From Christensenella sp. UBA941 (GTDB taxonomy: Bacteria; Bacillota; Clostridia; Christensenellales; UBA941), in NCBI GenBank assembly GCA_002293365.1, contig DBDD01000074.1:3265-13791 (forward strand): DNA of 10,527 bases, given 5' to 3'. Positions within the stretch are counted from its first letter, which is position 1. Every line of letters begins with the position of its first letter. Made by a program: the position numbers and the translations under genes. Of the stretch, positions 5,473 to 10,527 are shown in pieces. Below the pieces are notes generated by a model, which saw nothing but the letters and a program-made list of their open reading frames with translations, had not been told where the DNA came from and ran no database searches.

Positions 5473-5790
5473 ATGGATCAAAAAGAATTTTACAACTACA
5501 TCATGGAAACCTACGAGCTTGACGCAATCGCAGCTCGGTTGGTCAAGAACATAATCGACTACATTCAAGGCGAGGGTTATATAGACGCCGAAGATGCCCA
5601 TAGGCAATTAAGATTTCTGTTTAGTGATACGTTTGGGATCAATGACGAGGATATCAAACTGTATCATGCTCCTGTGTGCGAGGGCTGTTTAGAATTGCTG
5701 CCGGATTACAATGGCGACATCGAATACATTTTGTGTGCCGAATGCCAAGCAAAATTAAATCACGGAGGACATTTACATGAAAACTCATAA
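5473..5790 (+). CDS. Small zinc-ribbon-like protein, 105 aa
   Basis: GGAG (5461-5464) is 8 nt before the ATG. The N-terminal half (1-60) is helical and acidic (EFYNYIMETYELDAIAARLV, then DYIQGEGYIDAEDAHRQLRF). The C-terminal half carries CEGC (C69, C72) and CAEC (C88, C91), a two-knuckle zinc-binding arrangement with 15 residues between pairs, close to the end of the protein. This is typical of small zinc ribbons that bind nucleic acid or act as adaptors; I cannot name a family. The 3' end overlaps the next gene by 14 nt. A histidine-rich tail (HGGHLHENS) is encoded over the next gene's ribosome binding site, so it may be only a by-product of the overlap. Confidence 0.8.
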   Translation: MDQKEFYNYIMETYELDAIAARLVKNIIDYIQGEGYIDAEDAHRQLRFLFSDTFGINDEDIKLYHAPVCEGCLELLPDYNGDIEYILCAECQAKLNHGGHLHENS

Positions 5791-6076
5791 CGGAATGGCG
5801 GTTATCAACGGCGCGGTATGCTTCGAGGCGAGCGAGAACACGCCCGGAGCTTTCTTTCATTTTGGGGTGTATTACGTCGGGCAGCAGAAGCTTCTCGACG
5901 TTCTGAGGGGTATCTACGAGCGAATAGTGAAGGACTTCGGAACCGGCTGCGCCCTGTACGAGCATAAGATCATGGAGTACGTGAACGGCGACGCCTTCAC
6001 CTTCCACCAGCTCCGGCAGAGATACAACATGGAAACGTGTGGCGTGACAGAGATTGGGAAATTATACGCAATTTGA
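5777..6076 (+). CDS. Unknown protein, 99 aa
   Basis: GGAGG (5764-5768) lies 8 nt before the ATG, inside the end of the previous gene. The product is a compact alpha/beta protein: strands around NGMAVINGAVCFEAS (5-19) and FFHFGVYYV (26-34), a helix QQKLLDVLRGIYERIVKDF (36-54), then HKIMEYVNGDAFTFHQL (63-79) and a C-terminal GVTEIGKLYAI. There is no signal peptide or metal motif, and the family is not recognised. Its TGA-containing end (TTTGAAGGAGAA) leads at once into the ribosome binding site of the next gene, so it belongs to the same operon. Confidence 0.78.
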   Translation: MKTHNGMAVINGAVCFEASENTPGAFFHFGVYYVGQQKLLDVLRGIYERIVKDFGTGCALYEHKIMEYVNGDAFTFHQLRQRYNMETCGVTEIGKLYAI

Positions 6077-6088
6077 AGGAGAATCGAA

Positions 6089-6469
6089 ATGAGCAAAGTT
6101 CTTGTTAAAACGCCGCTGGGCTATATTAGCGCCGAGCCGAACTATAATCCGGCTTGCCCCGGAATCCTACTCGGCATTAACGACGGGGGGGAGCTTATAA
6201 GCCAAGTAGCTGCTTTGGAATGTACTTCAAAATCTCCACTCAACAACCTTTACTATATGAATTTGAAAGTATGGGAAGAACCTGAGAGCGACGACCATAC
6301 ACAAGAAATCATGATCTGTAGGGGGGCAGGTTCAGACGTGGACTGGAAACGGTATATAGAATACCTGCGCCGCTGGGCTGACGATAACGAGGGCGCTCCG
6401 GGCGAAGATCAAGCGCCGCTTGCGTATGCCGAGTGGAGCAAAATGCCTAAACCCCATTGGGTTGGTTAA
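6089..6469 (+). CDS. Unknown protein, 126 aa
   Basis: AAGGAG (6076-6081) precedes the ATG by 7 nt. The N-terminus, with VKTPLGYISAE followed by CPGILLGIN (23-31) and a central strand-rich region (LISQVAALECTSKS, NNLYYMNLKVWEEPE), resembles an uncharacterised family I recall from Bacillota mobile elements that begins 'v.TPlG.liAe...dpdyPGi.i.l'. The C-terminal third is a separate helix, WKRYIEYLRRWADDNEGAPG (about 86-105), with an acidic and proline-containing end. The function is unknown. It contains a G7 tract (6185-6191) and a second G6 tract (6321-6326), a place where frameshifts or sequencing errors could hide, although the frame reads through cleanly. Confidence 0.78.
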   Translation: MSKVLVKTPLGYISAEPNYNPACPGILLGINDGGELISQVAALECTSKSPLNNLYYMNLKVWEEPESDDHTQEIMICRGAGSDVDWKRYIEYLRRWADDNEGAPGEDQAPLAYAEWSKMPKPHWVG

Positions 6470-6486
6470 ACGAAGGGAGTATTTAA

Positions 6487-6684
6487 ATGTCAAACAAGAA
6501 AGAGAAAATCACATTGACCCTCGTTATGGAGGGCGATTACAGGCTGTATCAACTTTATGCCAGCAACAAAGCAGATATTAAGCTGCAAGAGATCAACCTT
6601 GATGACGAGCTGCCGGATACCGAGCGCCAAGAGGCGCGGGTACTTCTTGGAGAAGTCAGGGCTTTCCATCATCGACTAATTTAG
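6487..6684 (+). CDS. Small unknown protein, 65 aa
   Basis: AAGGGAG (6473-6479) is 7 nt before the ATG, which follows the previous stop by 17 nt. The product is a single small alpha/beta protein: a basic start, strand ITLTLVMEGDYRLYQLYA (8-25), then KADIKLQEINL and a helical C-terminus PDTERQEARVLLGEVRAFHH. No family is recognised. Its stop is TAG fused to AGGAGG (6682-6688), so it is translated in series with the next gene. Confidence 0.72.
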   Translation: MSNKKEKITLTLVMEGDYRLYQLYASNKADIKLQEINLDDELPDTERQEARVLLGEVRAFHHRLI

Positions 6685-6693
6685 GAGGACAAC

Positions 6694-7128
6694 ATGGCTA
6701 TTGACTTAAAGAAACTCAATCCCTACACGTTCGACGGCGACACGATCACATGCAGCGGCGAATTTAACCTGATTAACTGGAGCGATATCCGGGACAAGCT
6801 GATTCGCTTGGCCGCGAAGCACACAGAGCAATATGCGTCGGATGTTCTTTACGGAATTGCCGAGGTTGAAAAGGCGCTCTCTGAAAACCCGGAAAGCGGC
6901 TCATGGTATTTCGGATTCCGGGAATGTGGCGTTGACCATGAAGATTTTATCCGCGAGGCCCAACCGCACACGGTTAATCACTACTACCGCTGCATATGGC
7001 AGCTCGACCTTAAAAGCGATCCGCAGCGCTTCAAAGAAAAGACCATGCGGCTTTATCGGGTGAAGTACAACGACTTTTCGTTGTTCCAATCAAAAGCACA
7101 GACAAACAAAGGAGAAATCGCATCATGA
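6694..7128 (+). CDS. Unknown protein, 144 aa
   Basis: AGGAGG (6683-6688) is 5 nt before the ATG. Visible segments are a strand-rich start (YTFDGDTITCSGEFNL, 11-26), a long helix WSDIRDKLIRLAAKHTEQYA (29-48), a second helix, then SWYFGFRECGVDHEDFI (about 70-86) and HYYRCIWQLDLKSDPQRF. The FGFRECGVD and YYR-IWQLDL elements look like conserved core positions, but I cannot name the family. There is no transmembrane segment or signal. The stop and the next start share ATGA (7125-7128), the classical sign of translational coupling, so it is probably made together with the 342-residue protein that follows. Confidence 0.78.
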   Translation: MAIDLKKLNPYTFDGDTITCSGEFNLINWSDIRDKLIRLAAKHTEQYASDVLYGIAEVEKALSENPESGSWYFGFRECGVDHEDFIREAQPHTVNHYYRCIWQLDLKSDPQRFKEKTMRLYRVKYNDFSLFQSKAQTNKGEIAS

Positions 7129-8153
7129 AAAAGGAAATCCGCTTTATCACACCGAACTACGTTGAACTTTTCCGCATCCCGGACGGCGGGGAAATTAGAA
7201 TCACTTATCCACCGGGCGACGGTCGCGGGACGGTGACGGCGCAATGCAAATACCACGACGAAATGCACTTCGATATCGTCGGCGGCACGGTTTATCATAT
7301 CTGCCAGTTTGCCGAAATCATGGAGAGAGTCGGCGCGAAAGTCGAACCGGCGTATCAGCTTCACGGCGCGGAGCTGGTTTCCATTGCGCCGGGTGAGGAC
7401 AAGTGCTGCACCTTCTGCCGGATGAAGGGAAATACCCGCATCGGCCATATTTACGGCGACTTTGGACACGACGGCAGTTTGTACTTCCAGAATTGGACGG
7501 ACAGCAAAAAGGGCAGAGACACAGACGATTTTCAAAAGGAGCTGCTTGCCGTCATGTTCCGTCTGCGGCAAGACGCATTGAAGAATTTCGACGCCATGAA
7601 AGCGTATTGCTGGGCGAATCCTGACGCCAAGCTCGACAATAACGGCCTTGATATTTACGGATTCAAAATCGAAACTGAATCGCGGCGCTACATGCTTCGG
7701 TGCAATTTCGAGGGCAAGGGAACATTCATTCTCTATGCCTATGATAAGTGCATCTTGATCGGCGGCGTCGTGCCTCATGCGGAGGACGAAGAAAACCTGC
7801 TCTATCGTAATAGCGATAACCCGTTTGCCATTGGGTATATGCGCGGCGACTTCGGCAGATCGGGCGACGAATTTTGGCACAATTGGTTTCACATAAACGA
7901 AAGCCTTTACAACGCAGAATTTAAGGATGAATTTCAGATCGTCGTAGACTTGCTGCGGAACGACGTGCTGAAGAACAAGGCGGCGTCTATCTCGTTCTGC
8001 CATGAGCATCCCGATGCTCGGCTGAAAAAGAGCGGAGGTCGATACGGTTTCAAGACGGCAACCGAGAAGCGCCGGTATTTCGTGAGCGTCCCGGATCACG
8101 GCGGCGATTACTTCTATGTGTATGTTTATGACAAGGATATAAAAGAAAACTAG
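7125..8153 (+). CDS. Unknown 342-aa protein with an internal tandem duplication
   Basis: AAAGGAG (7108-7114) precedes the ATG by 10 nt. The N-terminal module (about 5-75) contains LFRIPDGGEIRITYP, CKYHDEMHF and YHICQFAEIMERVG; I recall this 'lFriPDG ... DetHF ... fHICeFAE.Mer.G' pattern from uncharacterised proteins of Bacillota conjugative elements. The rest is two copies of a domain of about 102 residues, 106-208 and 236-337. Both begin IG-x-x-x-GDFG, keep NW, LR-x-D-x-LKN, PDA-x-L, YGFK, T-E-x-RRY and end Y-x-YDK; roughly 40 positions are identical by hand alignment. C94, C95 and C98 before repeat 1 are not matched before repeat 2. The function is unknown. A 348-residue reading frame on the opposite strand is a codon-bias shadow. 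Confidence 0.85.
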   Translation: MKKEIRFITPNYVELFRIPDGGEIRITYPPGDGRGTVTAQCKYHDEMHFDIVGGTVYHICQFAEIMERVGAKVEPAYQLHGAELVSIAPGEDKCCTFCRMKGNTRIGHIYGDFGHDGSLYFQNWTDSKKGRDTDDFQKELLAVMFRLRQDALKNFDAMKAYCWANPDAKLDNNGLDIYGFKIETESRRYMLRCNFEGKGTFILYAYDKCILIGGVVPHAEDEENLLYRNSDNPFAIGYMRGDFGRSGDEFWHNWFHINESLYNAEFKDEFQIVVDLLRNDVLKNKAASISFCHEHPDARLKKSGGRYGFKTATEKRRYFVSVPDHGGDYFYVYVYDKDIKEN

Positions 8154-8171
8154 GCTGACATTTCTGTACTT

Positions 8172-8210
8172 GCCTCGCTGTCGTTCGACGCTCCTGAGCG
8201 GCAGCGCGGC
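8172..8210 (+). repeat. GC-rich inverted repeat between the genes at 7125 and 8250
   Basis: CGCTGTCG (8176-8183) and CGGCAGCG (8199-8206) pair over 8 positions with one G-U; after a T/C mismatch, GCC (8172-8174) and GGC (8208-8210) extend the stem. The loop is 15 nt and there is no T-run downstream. It sits in the 96-nt gap after the stop at 8151-8153 and may be a weak terminator, an operator or an mRNA end-structure. It is notably more GC-rich than its surroundings. Confidence 0.4.
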
Positions 8211-8249
8211 GAGAGCGCGAAATAACTAAACGACAAGGAGATCGACATC

Positions 8250-9107
8250 ATGCACACAGTTATTTACGGCGATTTGAACATTGACCTGAAAGACGACGCC
8301 GGGAACAATTACCGGCTGCGGATCAAAAACGACTATGACCCTATGCACCCGCGAAAAGGCTGGGATAACGTCGGAACAATGGTTTGCTGGCATAAGCGTT
8401 ACAATTTGGGCGACGATCACGACTACGAATATCCGAAAGACTTCCTGCAAGAGAAGTTATTTGAACACCTAAATACAGAGAAGTCGCGCTATGGCAAGCG
8501 GATTTACGATTTTATCAAGAGCGGTAAAGCCGAGGATGCGCGGCTGAAATATGACCCCTCTGAAAGAGAATGGGTGTTGAGCGAAAAATCGTTTGTAACT
8601 GGCAACTGGTATGATATTGCGTCCTATCCGGCCAGACTAAAAGGAAAAGACGTGCCGGACGAGTTTTTAGAAGAGTGCTTGACGGCGCTTACCACACAGG
8701 AATTGATAGACTTCCTTTACGACATGGATGATATAGCGATTATACCCCTGTATCTCTACGATCACAGCGGGATCACAATGAGTACCGGCCCGTTCTCCTG
8801 CCCGTGGGACAGCGGACAAGTGGGCTGGATTTACGTCGATAAGAAAAAGGCGCTGGAGGAATACCGGCTGAAAGATAAACGCAATTGGGAAGCGGAAGCG
8901 GAAAAGCATCTCGAAGGAGAAGTCAAGGTTTACGATCAATTTATCTCTGGCTCCGTCTACGGATTTATCCTTGAAAAAGAGACGCAAGTAGAGGGCGAGG
9001 ACGAAGTAGAATACGTGGAAATAGACTCCTGCTGGGGCTTCTACGGAGATACGCTTGAAGAAAGCGGCATGTTCGATCATATCGGCTCCGAATACAAAGT
9101 CGCGTAA
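8250..9107 (+). CDS. Conserved protein of unknown function (family with PLYLYDHSGITMST and CPWDSGQVG motifs)
   Basis: A 285-residue protein; AAGGAG (8235-8240) is 9 nt before the ATG. It has three blocks I recognise as the hallmark of a widespread uncharacterised family in phages, plasmids and conjugative elements. These are NDYDPMHPRKGWDNVGTMVC with HKRYNLGD (27-55), IIPLYLYDHSGITMST (164-179) running on to FSCPWDSGQVGWIY (182-195), and, near the C-terminus, EVKVYDQFISGSVYGFILEK (224-243) with SCWGFYGD (260-267). The invariant H172, C184, W186, D187 and C261 suggest a structured active or binding site, but no activity is established to my knowledge. Residues about 70-150 are an insertion-like, less conserved stretch. 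It stands alone, bounded by a palindrome upstream and an intrinsic terminator downstream. Confidence 0.88.
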   Translation: MHTVIYGDLNIDLKDDAGNNYRLRIKNDYDPMHPRKGWDNVGTMVCWHKRYNLGDDHDYEYPKDFLQEKLFEHLNTEKSRYGKRIYDFIKSGKAEDARLKYDPSEREWVLSEKSFVTGNWYDIASYPARLKGKDVPDEFLEECLTALTTQELIDFLYDMDDIAIIPLYLYDHSGITMSTGPFSCPWDSGQVGWIYVDKKKALEEYRLKDKRNWEAEAEKHLEGEVKVYDQFISGSVYGFILEKETQVEGEDEVEYVEIDSCWGFYGDTLEESGMFDHIGSEYKVA

Positions 9108-9128
9108 TAATTGAATCTACACCGTAGG

Positions 9129-9155
9129 AGCTGCCCGGTAACGAGCGGCTTTTTT
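9129..9155 (+). terminator. Intrinsic terminator between the genes at 8250 and 9186
   Basis: AGCTGCCCG (9129-9137) pairs with CGAGCGGCT (9142-9150), with one C-A mismatch and one G-U pair, around the loop GTAA, followed by T through 9155. It begins 22 nt after the stop at 9105-9107 and ends about 20 nt before the ribosome binding site of the next gene, the same placement as the other leader hairpins. Confidence 0.68.
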
Positions 9156-9185
9156 GCTTTGCTGAAAATTGAAGGGGGATTCTTA

Positions 9186-9506
9186 ATGTATATTCAACTT
9201 GAATGGGATTACAACGCTGAACATTACTCCGACCGCAAGAAGATGGTTTACGTTCATATCAACGACTTGGACGACGAGGAAAACGACGAGGGCGGTTTTG
9301 CTTTTGCGAACATCGAAAATGGAAGCATATTCTGGCAGGGTGATGAGAATAGCGGCGTCATAGCCGAGGCAACCGGGGATACGTTCGGGGTGTTCAATCT
9401 GCTGCGCCTCGTGAGATTTATAAAAAAGCACTACCCCAATTCGGATATAGATATGTGTGAGATGAGCAAAAAGTGGGATCGAGAAACGAAAGAGAGGGCT
9501 TCATAA
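9186..9506 (+). CDS. Unknown acidic protein, 106 aa
   Basis: The ATG at 9186 follows a G-rich ribosome binding site (GAAGGGGG, ending at 9178). A longer in-frame reading from a TTG at 9111 would run through the terminator hairpin and is rejected. The product opens with strands YIQLEWDYNAEHY and KKMVYVHIND, has an acidic turn DLDDEENDEGG (about 27-37), then FAFANIENGSIFWQG and a helix FGVFNLLRLVRFIKKHY (about 67-83). It ends in a basic-acidic tail SKKWDRETKERAS. No family is recognised. It starts the last run of genes, directly followed after 3 nt by the start of the cysteine-rich mini-protein. Confidence 0.76.
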   Translation: MYIQLEWDYNAEHYSDRKKMVYVHINDLDDEENDEGGFAFANIENGSIFWQGDENSGVIAEATGDTFGVFNLLRLVRFIKKHYPNSDIDMCEMSKKWDRETKERAS

Positions 9507-9509
9507 ATC

Positions 9510-9665
9510 ATGGCTTGCTTCAATCCGAAATGCGTCCACAATATGCCCCATCCTTGCGAGGAATGCGGGTATTACCAGCACGACGAGGAATACTACCGCC
9601 TGTTCTGCAAAAACGAAAACGACGACGGATATAAACCTCATGACGATATCGAGGCGTTATCATGA
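9510..9665 (+). CDS. Cysteine-rich mini-protein, 51 aa (zinc-knuckle-like)
   Basis: The ATG at 9510 follows GAGGG (9494-9498) by 11 nt, a slightly long spacing, and the previous stop by 3 nt. The 51 residues contain cysteines at 3, 8, 16, 19 and 33 and histidines at 10, 14 and 24. MACFNPKCVHNMPHPCEECG thus offers C-x4-C and C-x2-C pairs able to hold one zinc ion, and the C-terminal half is very acidic (NENDDGYKPHDDIEAL). No family is recognised. The stop and next start overlap as ATGA (9662-9665), which together with the packing makes it a credible gene despite its size. Confidence 0.68.
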   Translation: MACFNPKCVHNMPHPCEECGYYQHDEEYYRLFCKNENDDGYKPHDDIEALS

Positions 9666-9853
9666 GCGGAATAATCGTCACATACGAGAGCTACAAAGGC
9701 GGCGTCAATAATTTGGCGGTCGCTATCGACGCCAAGACCGGGGAGTGGGCTACAAGCACGATCAGTAAGGAACGGGCGATAAAGAACTTAAAGAGCATGT
9801 TTAGCAGGAGGGATTTAAATGTTGCATTACAGAGTCCAAATCAAAGCCAATGA
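9662..9853 (+). CDS. Small unknown protein, 63 aa
   Basis: GAGG (9651-9654) is 7 nt before the ATG, which overlaps the preceding stop codon by 4 nt (ATGA). The product begins with a strand pair (GIIVTYESYKGG, NNLAVAIDAKTG) and continues into a basic helix (SKERAIKNLKSMFSRRDL). The last 11 residues are encoded over the start of the next gene (35-nt overlap), so the functional part probably ends near residue 50. The pattern 'vtYeSyKgGv.n.aVAidaktGeWatS' looks like a compact conserved family, but I cannot name it. Confidence 0.66.
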   Translation: MSGIIVTYESYKGGVNNLAVAIDAKTGEWATSTISKERAIKNLKSMFSRRDLNVALQSPNQSQ

Positions 9854-10274
9854 TCGTATTAAAACCATAAGTAACGCGAAATATTATCGAAACTTGACCT
9901 TCCGCACTCCGCAGAAGCACATAATGGGTTTGATGGGCTATAACTTCGCGTGTCCTCAATTTATCCCTATGTTAGCGGATGCTATCGTGGGGCTTTTAAA
10001 AGATCATGAAAACACTGCTCAGATAATAGACTGGACATCCTGTAAGGAAATCCCGCTTTTCTTGCTGGAACGGCTTATAGATTGGGAAACTAAAGAATCA
10101 TACCTTTGGTTTAGGAACTGGAAGAACGCGCAAGGAGAGCCGATCAGCTCCGATGCGGGGCGCAAAGTTACAACGCAAGAGGCTAAGAGGTTGCTGATCG
10201 CTGAATTGACCGCCGTTAAAACCATGCTTGAAGCGGAGGAAAGTGCCGCCGCCACATTGCAACAGGAGGCTTGA
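9819..10274 (+). CDS. Unknown protein, 151 aa
   Basis: AGGAGG (9806-9811) is 7 nt before the ATG, inside the end of the previous gene. The protein has a basic strand-rich start (LHYRVQIKANDRIKTI), a helix FIPMLADAIVGLLKDH (48-63), an IPLFLLERLIDWETKESYLWFRNW stretch (78-101) and a C-terminal helix TTQEAKRLLIAELTAVKTMLEAEESAA (118-144) that could form a coiled coil. It has three tryptophans in the middle part and no signal or metal site. The family is not recognised. Its stop overlaps the spacer of the next ribosome binding site region (AGGAGG 10264-10269), implying coupling. Confidence 0.76.
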   Translation: MLHYRVQIKANDRIKTISNAKYYRNLTFRTPQKHIMGLMGYNFACPQFIPMLADAIVGLLKDHENTAQIIDWTSCKEIPLFLLERLIDWETKESYLWFRNWKNAQGEPISSDAGRKVTTQEAKRLLIAELTAVKTMLEAEESAAATLQQEA

Positions 10275-10276
10275 AA

Positions 10277-10519
10277 ATGAAAACCGTTAAATACTTTGCC
10301 CGACATGAAACGTTGAAGGTCGCTGCCGGATTTGATTCAAAAGAACTGCGAGACGTTCATGTTGCGTCGTGTGTCGGCAGCAACCACCCGTGGCGAATAT
10401 GCACCGAAGAAGAAGCGCTGTCGTGCGCCGAGCCGTATGGCAGCTATCAAGTGTTCTTTGCGGACAGCGAGGAACGCCCGGAGTATTCCGGCAAGACCAT
10501 TGAAGATTTATATGTGTAG
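10277..10519 (+). CDS. Small unknown protein, 80 aa
   Basis: The ATG at 10277 has AGGAGG (10264-10269) 7 nt upstream; an in-frame TTG at 10271 is too close to that site. The product starts with a strand (KTVKYFARHETLKVAAGF), followed by a short helix KELRDVHVASC, WRICTEEEALSCAEPYG (39-55) and a C-terminal YQVFFADSEE with an acidic end. Cysteines at 32, 42 and 50 do not form a clear metal motif. No family is recognised. The TAG stop is fused to AGGAGG (10518-10523), so a further gene almost certainly begins just past the end of the window. Confidence 0.74.
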   Translation: MKTVKYFARHETLKVAAGFDSKELRDVHVASCVGSNHPWRICTEEEALSCAEPYGSYQVFFADSEERPEYSGKTIEDLYV

Positions 10520-10523
10520 GAGG
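10518..10523 (+). promoter_or_regulatory. Ribosome binding site for a gene beyond the window
   Basis: AGGAGG overlaps the TAG stop of the last gene exactly as at 5303-5308 and 6683-6688, where it serves the next gene. The start codon is expected within a few bases past position 10527. Confidence 0.6.
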
Positions 10524-10527
10524 ATTT

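Noticed and set aside
6185..6326. Possible frameshift at the G-tracts in the gene at 6089
   Set aside because: The frame continues through both tracts with plausible protein sequence and ends just before the next ribosome binding site, so there is no sign of a break.
7053..8099. Long open reading frame of 348 codons on the minus strand
   Set aside because: It lies wholly opposite the well-supported gene at 7125-8153, which has a ribosome binding site, a coupled start and an internal duplication. The minus frame is open because of codon bias, and its product resembles no family.
1..10527. CRISPR array, tRNA, rRNA, insertion sequence or attachment site
   Set aside because: No regularly spaced direct repeats, no cloverleaf, no transposase or integrase, and no long flanking direct repeats were seen on reading.

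Overview
The window is a dense, single-strand array of about 21 mostly small genes. All read left to right, nearly all have a strong AGGAGG-type ribosome binding site, and many are coupled by stop/start overlaps or by stop codons fused to the next Shine-Dalgarno (TAGGAG or TAGGAGG). That style, the moderate GC content and the recognisable families (DUF6876, ArdC-like antirestriction protein, Phd/YefM antitoxin with a RelE/ParE toxin, and uncharacterised families I associate with Bacillota mobile elements) point to a Bacillota host, probably an anaerobic Clostridia or Negativicutes lineage. The DNA is most likely the accessory region of a large plasmid, integrative conjugative element or phage-plasmid. 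No rRNA, tRNA, CRISPR array, transposase, integrase, replication or virion gene is visible, so the type of element cannot be settled from this window.

Layout. 95-466 is a DUF6876 protein preceded by a terminator-like hairpin. 582-1448 is an ArdC-type protein with an N-terminal DNA-binding region and a C-terminal HExxH metallopeptidase-like domain. 1460-2169 is a self-contained toxin-antitoxin cassette: a 20-bp inverted repeat holding a perfect TATAAT, a Phd/YefM-like antitoxin, an overlapping RelE/ParE-like toxin with a GTG start, and a strong intrinsic terminator. 2223-3002 is an unknown protein that looks like two genes joined, with a complete internal ribosome binding site and ATG. 3180-8153 is a long series of unknown small genes, including two zinc-ribbon-like proteins, a pair sharing a domain (4106-4495 and 4510-5304), and a 342-residue protein whose C-terminal two thirds is a tandem duplication. 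8250-9107 is a conserved family of unknown function with a very distinctive central motif. 9186-10519 is another run of small genes, including a 51-residue cysteine-rich protein.

How the parts may work together (inference). ArdC and the addiction cassette suit an element that must survive entry into, and then persist in, new hosts. A recurring structural theme links the transcription units. Short hairpins, most with 4-nt loops and a right arm ending GGCT plus a T-run, sit just after one gene and just before the ribosome binding site of the next, at about 41-66, 543-558, 2138-2169, 3115-3141, 3623-3646 and 9129-9155. They divide the array into cassettes, may act as terminators or leader attenuators, and in one case lie inside the 5' end of an open reading frame. 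The most novel-looking items are this hairpin punctuation, the palindrome around the toxin-antitoxin promoter, the apparent in-frame gene fusion at 2223-3002, and the duplicated-domain protein at 7125-8153.
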